NCBI GenBank assembly: GCA_040755725.1
Contig: JBFMAI010000027.1
Coordinates: 129,351 to 193,350 of the forward strand
Direction of reading: 5' to 3'
DNA length: 64,000 bases
Source of the DNA: JBFMAI01 sp040755725
Lineage (GTDB): Bacteria > Planctomycetota > Phycisphaerae > UBA1845 > Fen-1342
Every line of letters begins with the position of its first letter. Within the stretch, counting starts at the first letter, position 1. The position numbers and the translations under genes are program-made. Of the stretch, positions 60,608 to 64,000 are shown in pieces. Below the pieces are notes generated by a model, which saw only the letters and a list, made by a program, of their open reading frames with translations, did not search any database and was not told the DNA's origin.

Positions 60608-62059
60608 ATGGTAGCCGCCACCAACGGCCTCAAACGCATCGCGATCGAGCCGGTGACCCGCGTGGAGGGCCACGGCAAGGTCACGATCCTGCTCGATCAG
60701 AGCAACCAGGTGCAGCAGGCCCGCCTGCACATCGTCGAGTTCCGCGGGTTTGAGCGCTTCATCCAGGGCCGCCCGTTCTGGGAGGTCCCGGTCCTGGTGC
60801 AACGCCTGTGCGGCATCTGCCCGGTCAGCCACCATCTGGCCGCGGCCAAGGCGATGGACCGGATCGTGGGCGTGGACAAGCTGACCCCCACCGCCGAGAA
60901 GATGCGCCGCCTGATGCACTATGGGCAGACGTTCCAGTCGCACGCGCTGCACTTCTTCCACCTGGTCAGCCCGGACCTGCTGTTCGGCTTTGATGCCGAC
61001 GTGGCCATTCGCAACGTCATCGGCGTGGCCGCCAAGTTTCCCGACCTGGCGGTGCAGGGCGTGATGATGCGGAAGTACGGGCAGGAGGTCATCCTGCGGA
61101 CTGCGGGCAAGAAGATCCATGGCACGGGCGCGATCCCCGGCGGCATCAACAAGAACCTGACGCTCAAGGAGCGCGACGAGCTGCTCAAGGACCTGGACCA
61201 GATGGTCACGTGGTCGCACGGTGCCGTGAAGATCGCCGCCGACTACACCGCCGCCCACCTCGAGAAGCTCGCCCCCTTCGGCTCGTTCGACTCCAACCAC
61301 CTGTCGTTGATCCGCGAAGACGGAGCGATGGACCTGTATCACGGTGGGCTGCGGGCGATTGGCTCCGACGGTAAGAAGATCTTCGACCACGTGGACTATT
61401 CGAAGTACGTGGATTACATCCGCGAGGAAGTCCGCCCGTGGTCGTACATGAAGTTCCCGTTCATTACGTCGCTGGGGCCGGAGAAAGGCTGGTACCGTGT
61501 CGGCCCGCTGGCCCGCATCAACACGTGCGACTTCATCGACACGCCGGAGGCGGACAAGGCCCTGAAGGCGTTCCGGCAGGCCACCGGTAACAAGACCTGC
61601 AACGTGACCATGGCCTACCACTGGGCGCGGATGATCGAGCTGCTGCACGCGATCGAGAAGATCAAGGAGTTGCTGCACGACAAGGACCTCCAGGGCAACG
61701 ACCTCGTCGTCACCGGCAAGCGGCGGGAGGAGGCGGTCGGGCTGATCGAGGCCCCGCGCGGCACGCTTTTCCACCACTACAAGGTCAACAAGAACGACCA
61801 AGTCGTCATGGCGAACCTGATCGTCTCGACGACCAACAACAACGAGCCGATGAATCGCGCCGTCGAGAAGGTGGCCCGGGACCATCTGAACGGCAAGGAA
61901 ATCACCGAGGGGCTGCTCAACCACATCGAGGTGGCGATCCGGGCGTATGACCCGTGCCTCTCGTGTGCCACGCACGCGCTCGGACAGATGCCGCTCGTCG
62001 TCGAGCTGGTCGATGCGGACGGGAACGTGGTGGATACGAAGGCGCGCGGCGGAGCCTGA
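60608..62059 (+). CDS. hoxH: [NiFe]-hydrogenase large subunit HoxH
   Basis: 483 residues from ATG 60608. Holds the NiFe active site. L1 motif VQRLCGICPVSHH (C68, C71) and L2 motif DPCLSCATHALGQ (C450, C453, His456) give the four nickel cysteines and the cleavage region. EPVTRVEGHGKV is the usual N-terminal motif. The 27 residues after His456 should be removed by the protease encoded next, triggering folding after nickel insertion. Together with HoxY and HoxFU this is the group 3d NAD-coupled type, although 3c/3b relatives share features. Upstream start at 60470 rejected. Confidence 0.96.
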   Translation: MVAATNGLKRIAIEPVTRVEGHGKVTILLDQSNQVQQARLHIVEFRGFERFIQGRPFWEVPVLVQRLCGICPVSHHLAAAKAMDRIVGVDKLTPTAEKMRRLMHYGQTFQSHALHFFHLVSPDLLFGFDADVAIRNVIGVAAKFPDLAVQGVMMRKYGQEVILRTAGKKIHGTGAIPGGINKNLTLKERDELLKDLDQMVTWSHGAVKIAADYTAAHLEKLAPFGSFDSNHLSLIREDGAMDLYHGGLRAIGSDGKKIFDHVDYSKYVDYIREEVRPWSYMKFPFITSLGPEKGWYRVGPLARINTCDFIDTPEADKALKAFRQATGNKTCNVTMAYHWARMIELLHAIEKIKELLHDKDLQGNDLVVTGKRREEAVGLIEAPRGTLFHHYKVNKNDQVVMANLIVSTTNNNEPMNRAVEKVARDHLNGKEITEGLLNHIEVAIRAYDPCLSCATHALGQMPLVVELVDADGNVVDTKARGGA

Positions 62060-62069
62060 AGCAGTGCAA

Positions 62070-62185
62070 TGTGACAAGGGCAAAGTGCTGACTTCGGGCG
62101 CCGGCTGCGACGATGTACGCCGCCTGCGGCCAGTGGATGATCCTCGCCGCTTTGCACTTTGCACTTTGCCCGCTGACATCGAGAC
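62070..62185. repeat. Word repeats between hoxH and the protease gene
   Basis: GACAAGGGCAAAGTGCTGAC near 62073 and, inverted, GCTTTGCACTTTGCACTTTG near 62150. A CTGACGTTCTTGGAGAT leader precedes the GTG start at 62207. Confidence 0.55.
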
Positions 62186-62206
62186 TGACGTTCTTGGAGA
62201 TCGGCT

Positions 62207-62743
62207 GTGACCGCCCCCCCCCGCCTCCTGGTTCTCGGCTTCGGCAACCCCGGCCGGCGGGATGACGGCTTGGGGCCGGCAGCGGCGGCGGCCCTTGAGG
62301 CGCTGCGGCTCCCCGGCGTGACGGTCGAGGCGGACTACCAGCTTTCGGTGGAGGACGCGGCGACGGTGGCCCGGCACGATGCCGTGCTGTTCATTGACGG
62401 GGACCGTAGCGGCCCGGCACCGTTCCGTTTCGAGGTGGTGGAGCCGGGCGCGGCGGCGAGCTTCAGCACGCACAGCGTGCGGCCGGGCGGTGTGGTTCGT
62501 TTGGCACAGGACTTGTTCGGGGCCGCGGGTCCGGCGTACCTGCTGGGCATTCGCGGCTACGAGTTTGACGAGTTCGGGGAGGGATTGTCGGCCGGGGCGC
62601 AGGTGAACCTGGCGGCGGCGATCGCGTTTGTGGAACCTCTCCTGCGAACATCCAGACTCTGCGAGGGGCCTGACCCCGAGCACGGGCTGGTCGGCGAGAC
62701 GCCGGCCCTCCCCTCGGCGGCCCTCTCGCGTGGGGAGCACTGA
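62207..62743 (+). CDS. hoxW: Hydrogenase maturation endopeptidase (HoxW/HyaD-like)
   Basis: 178 residues, GTG start. Cleaves the HoxH C-terminal tail after nickel insertion. Metal-binding motif VLGFGNPGRRDDGLGP at the start, acidic FIDGDRSGPAP and THSVRPGGVVRL late motif fit the family (Glu/Asp and His ligands). The C-terminal 25 residues (GPDPEHGLVGETPA) look atypical and may come from repeat DNA. TGATG overlap with the response-regulator gene. Confidence 0.88.
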   Translation: MTAPPRLLVLGFGNPGRRDDGLGPAAAAALEALRLPGVTVEADYQLSVEDAATVARHDAVLFIDGDRSGPAPFRFEVVEPGAAASFSTHSVRPGGVVRLAQDLFGAAGPAYLLGIRGYEFDEFGEGLSAGAQVNLAAAIAFVEPLLRTSRLCEGPDPEHGLVGETPALPSAALSRGEH

Positions 62744-63120
62744 TGCAAGGCGGAAAACACGTAATCCTGTGCGTGGACGACGATCAGGACCTCCTCGACG
62801 CCCTCAAACTGGTCCTGGAGAAGAACGGCTACGTCTTCATCGGCGCCCGCAGCGCCGAGGACGGCCTGGCCAAGTACAAGCAGGTCCACCCCGACCTCAT
62901 CATCGTTGACCTGATGATGGAGGAGGTCGATGCCGGCACCGGGCTGGTCCGCAACCTCAGGGCCGAGGGCAACACCAAGCCCGTCTACATGCTCAGCTCG
63001 GTGGGCGACAACCTGAACCTGAACATCGACTACAACGAGCTGGGGCTGGCCGGCGTGTTCCAGAAGCCGATCGACAACCAGCAGCTTCTGACCGTGCTGC
63101 GAACCAAACTGAAGAAGTAG
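62743..63120 (+). CDS. Single-domain response regulator (receiver only)
   Basis: 125 residues. Receiver fold: acidic pocket CVDDDQD, phospho-acceptor Asp in LIIVDLMMEE (about residue 54), Ser/Thr in MLSSVG and the conserved lysine in FQKPID. No output domain. Overlap with the protease gene by one base (TGATG) ties it to the hydrogenase operon; it may act by binding a partner, for instance the LuxR-type gene product upstream, but that is inference. Confidence 0.88.
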   Translation: MQGGKHVILCVDDDQDLLDALKLVLEKNGYVFIGARSAEDGLAKYKQVHPDLIIVDLMMEEVDAGTGLVRNLRAEGNTKPVYMLSSVGDNLNLNIDYNELGLAGVFQKPIDNQQLLTVLRTKLKK

Positions 63121-63164
63121 GCGACAGCCGGCGCCGACCCGGCGCGCGCCCGGGGTGGGATCCC

Positions 63165-63215
63165 ACTTTCCGGGAGGGCGAGCGTCCCGGCGAGCCGCAG
63201 CCCGGAGGGAGGTCT
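63165..63215. repeat. Palindromic repeat, family B, second copy
   Basis: GGGAGGGCGAGCGTCCCGGC then GAGCCGCAG. Related to the block at 26921. Confidence 0.5.
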
Positions 63216-63256
63216 GCTCCGTGGTGCGGCGGACGGGCGAACACGCACGTCGGGGG

Positions 63257-63883
63257 CTATGCGGTCAGTCGGAAGCAGGCCGCCCGTTTCAGATTGCGCA
63301 CGTACAAGTGACCGCGGTGCAGCACCGGCACCGTCCAACACCGGCCGTCCAGGAGTTGCACCTCGGCGGTCGGTTTGAACTCGGTGGGCGTCGCGGGCGC
63401 GATCAGGAGTGTGCCGTCCTCGGTGAACACCAGGAGTTGACCGTCGGCGATCAGCACGGTCCCGTTCTGGGTGCCCCGCCGCGACCACTTTTCGGCCCCG
63501 GTGGCCCATTCCACGCACTTCAACCCGACCTCGTCGCTGACGTACAGGTGCCCCTGGTAGAGCACCGGCGTCTGGAACTTCGCGCGGATGCTTTTGTTCT
63601 CCCAAACGGGGGTCGTCGCCAGCCGGTCGCCCTCCCGCCGCAGTTTCAGCAGCGCTGAACCGTGCTTGTAGCCCGAACTGAGCAGCAGGTGGCCGTCATG
63701 GAAGATGGGGGTGGCGGCGTTCACGTCCCAGTCCGTCTGCCACGGCAGGTTCCACACTTGCCGGCCGGTGTCGGCTTCCGCGATAAACGCCTCTTTCCCC
63801 ATAAAACCCACGACGTAGCGCCGTCCGTCGAGGGCGATCGGGTACGGCGTGGCGTAACCAACCAGGCCGGAGCCGCTGTCACC
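63257..63883 (-). CDS. PQQ-like beta-propeller protein, 5' end apparently lost
   Basis: About 209 residues of a WD40-like PQQ propeller: YATPYPIALDGRRYVVGFMG, HLLLSSGYKHGSALLKLRRE, TPVLYQGHLYVSDEVGLK, ADGQLLVFTEDGTLLIAP, then RCWTVPVLHRGHLYVRN. Full members are about 400 residues with a signal peptide. Upstream of 63883 the frame enters repeat and AT-rich DNA without an ATG or GTG, so the native start is missing. The ATG/GTG at 63811 lies inside the domain. Confidence 0.65.
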   Translation of the reverse strand, partial: GDSGSGLVGYATPYPIALDGRRYVVGFMGKEAFIAEADTGRQVWNLPWQTDWDVNAATPIFHDGHLLLSSGYKHGSALLKLRREGDRLATTPVWENKSIRAKFQTPVLYQGHLYVSDEVGLKCVEWATGAEKWSRRGTQNGTVLIADGQLLVFTEDGTLLIAPATPTEFKPTAEVQLLDGRCWTVPVLHRGHLYVRNLKRAACFRLTA

Positions 63884-63929
63884 GGGCAGGTTAAAACCAG
63901 CCAGAGGTGGGCAGGTTAAAACCAGCCAG
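63884..63929. repeat. Tandem repeat at the edge of a probable mobile element
   Basis: GGGCAGGTTAAAACCAGCCA(G) occurs at 63884-63904 and again at 63909-63929 (25-bp period). The DNA from here to 64000 is clearly lower in GC than the rest. Confidence 0.6.
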
Positions 63930-63944
63930 TTGTATGCATGATGT

Positions 63945-64000
63945 TTACTTCTCCACGGGTTCGCAAGCGGGTTCGGGTTTTGACTTTTCGGTGATCGCGG
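63945..64000 (-). CDS. C-terminal end of a gene cut by the window edge
   Basis: Reading minus-strand from the edge gives AITEKSKPEPACEPVEK followed by TAA (63947-63945). The protein-like composition and the 15-bp gap to the tandem repeat suggest the tail of an insertion-element gene. Only 17 residues are visible, so this is a weak call. Confidence 0.3.
   Translation of the reverse strand, partial: AITEKSKPEPACEPVEK

Noticed and set aside
60572..62740. A 722-codon minus-strand frame across hoxH and the protease
   Set aside because: Antisense of strongly supported genes; composition is that of GC-rich shadow frames.

Overview
The window is high-GC bacterial DNA (by eye well above 60 percent G+C) and reads most like a planctomycete of the Phycisphaerae type. 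This is inferred, since no 16S gene is present. The supporting signs are secreted proteins ending in a duplicated dockerin-like module with the signature FGDINPFV, a PEP-CTERM protein, collagen-like lipoproteins, many small palindromic intergenic repeats, and a long KdsC / LptC-like / GDP-fucose gene block.

Layout. 1-7131 (minus): pyruvate dehydrogenase E1 (cut by the window edge), an O-methyltransferase, and three secreted proteins with the dockerin-like tail. The third of these has an in-frame TGA exactly where the first cysteine of a thioredoxin-type CxxC motif should be, so it is a candidate selenoprotein. 7387-9883 (plus): a HEAT/TPR-like exported protein and a GT4 glycosyltransferase. 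10231-14307: a type IIG-like restriction-modification gene broken by one in-frame stop and one frameshift, next to a small ribbon-helix-helix protein. 14621-23674: SPFH protein, YhaM-like exonuclease, UvrB/C-motif protein, RsmD, an orphan BtuC/FecCD-type permease with two lipoproteins, and a Gfo/Idh/MocA oxidoreductase. 23893-25838: tandem collagen-like lipoproteins.

25769-31531 (minus): GT39-like membrane protein, UbiA, UbiX, a large membrane/TPR protein and tRNA-Arg(CCG). 31782-40120 (minus): an envelope polysaccharide block with KdsC, a 1076-aa LptC/OstA-like protein, Gmd, Fcl, an SGNH-like protein and an MBOAT acyltransferase. 40240-52686: mixed housekeeping and secreted genes (MBL hydrolase, TPR protein, lipoproteins, a C39-like protease-fold protein with dockerin-like tail, PEP-CTERM protein, phosphofructokinase, YkgJ-like protein, QueG, RsmA).

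52910-63120 (plus): a compact bidirectional NAD-linked [NiFe]-hydrogenase locus in the order hypC-hypD-hypE-hypA-hypB-hoxF-hoxU-hoxY-hoxH-protease-response regulator. A LuxR-type HTH gene precedes it, and a sigma-54-like -24/-12 site lies 79 bp before hypC. HypC/D/E/A/B build and insert the NiFe(CN)2CO centre (hypF is not in the window), the protease trims HoxH, and HoxFU passes electrons between HoxYH and NAD. The right edge holds a PQQ-propeller gene that appears to be cut by the end of a lower-GC element.

At least five copies of one two-hairpin repeat family, plus several other palindromic families, are spread through the window. Some lie inside coding sequence (AceE, the M14 peptidase signal region, the GT39 protein), where they appear to have added peptide segments in frame.
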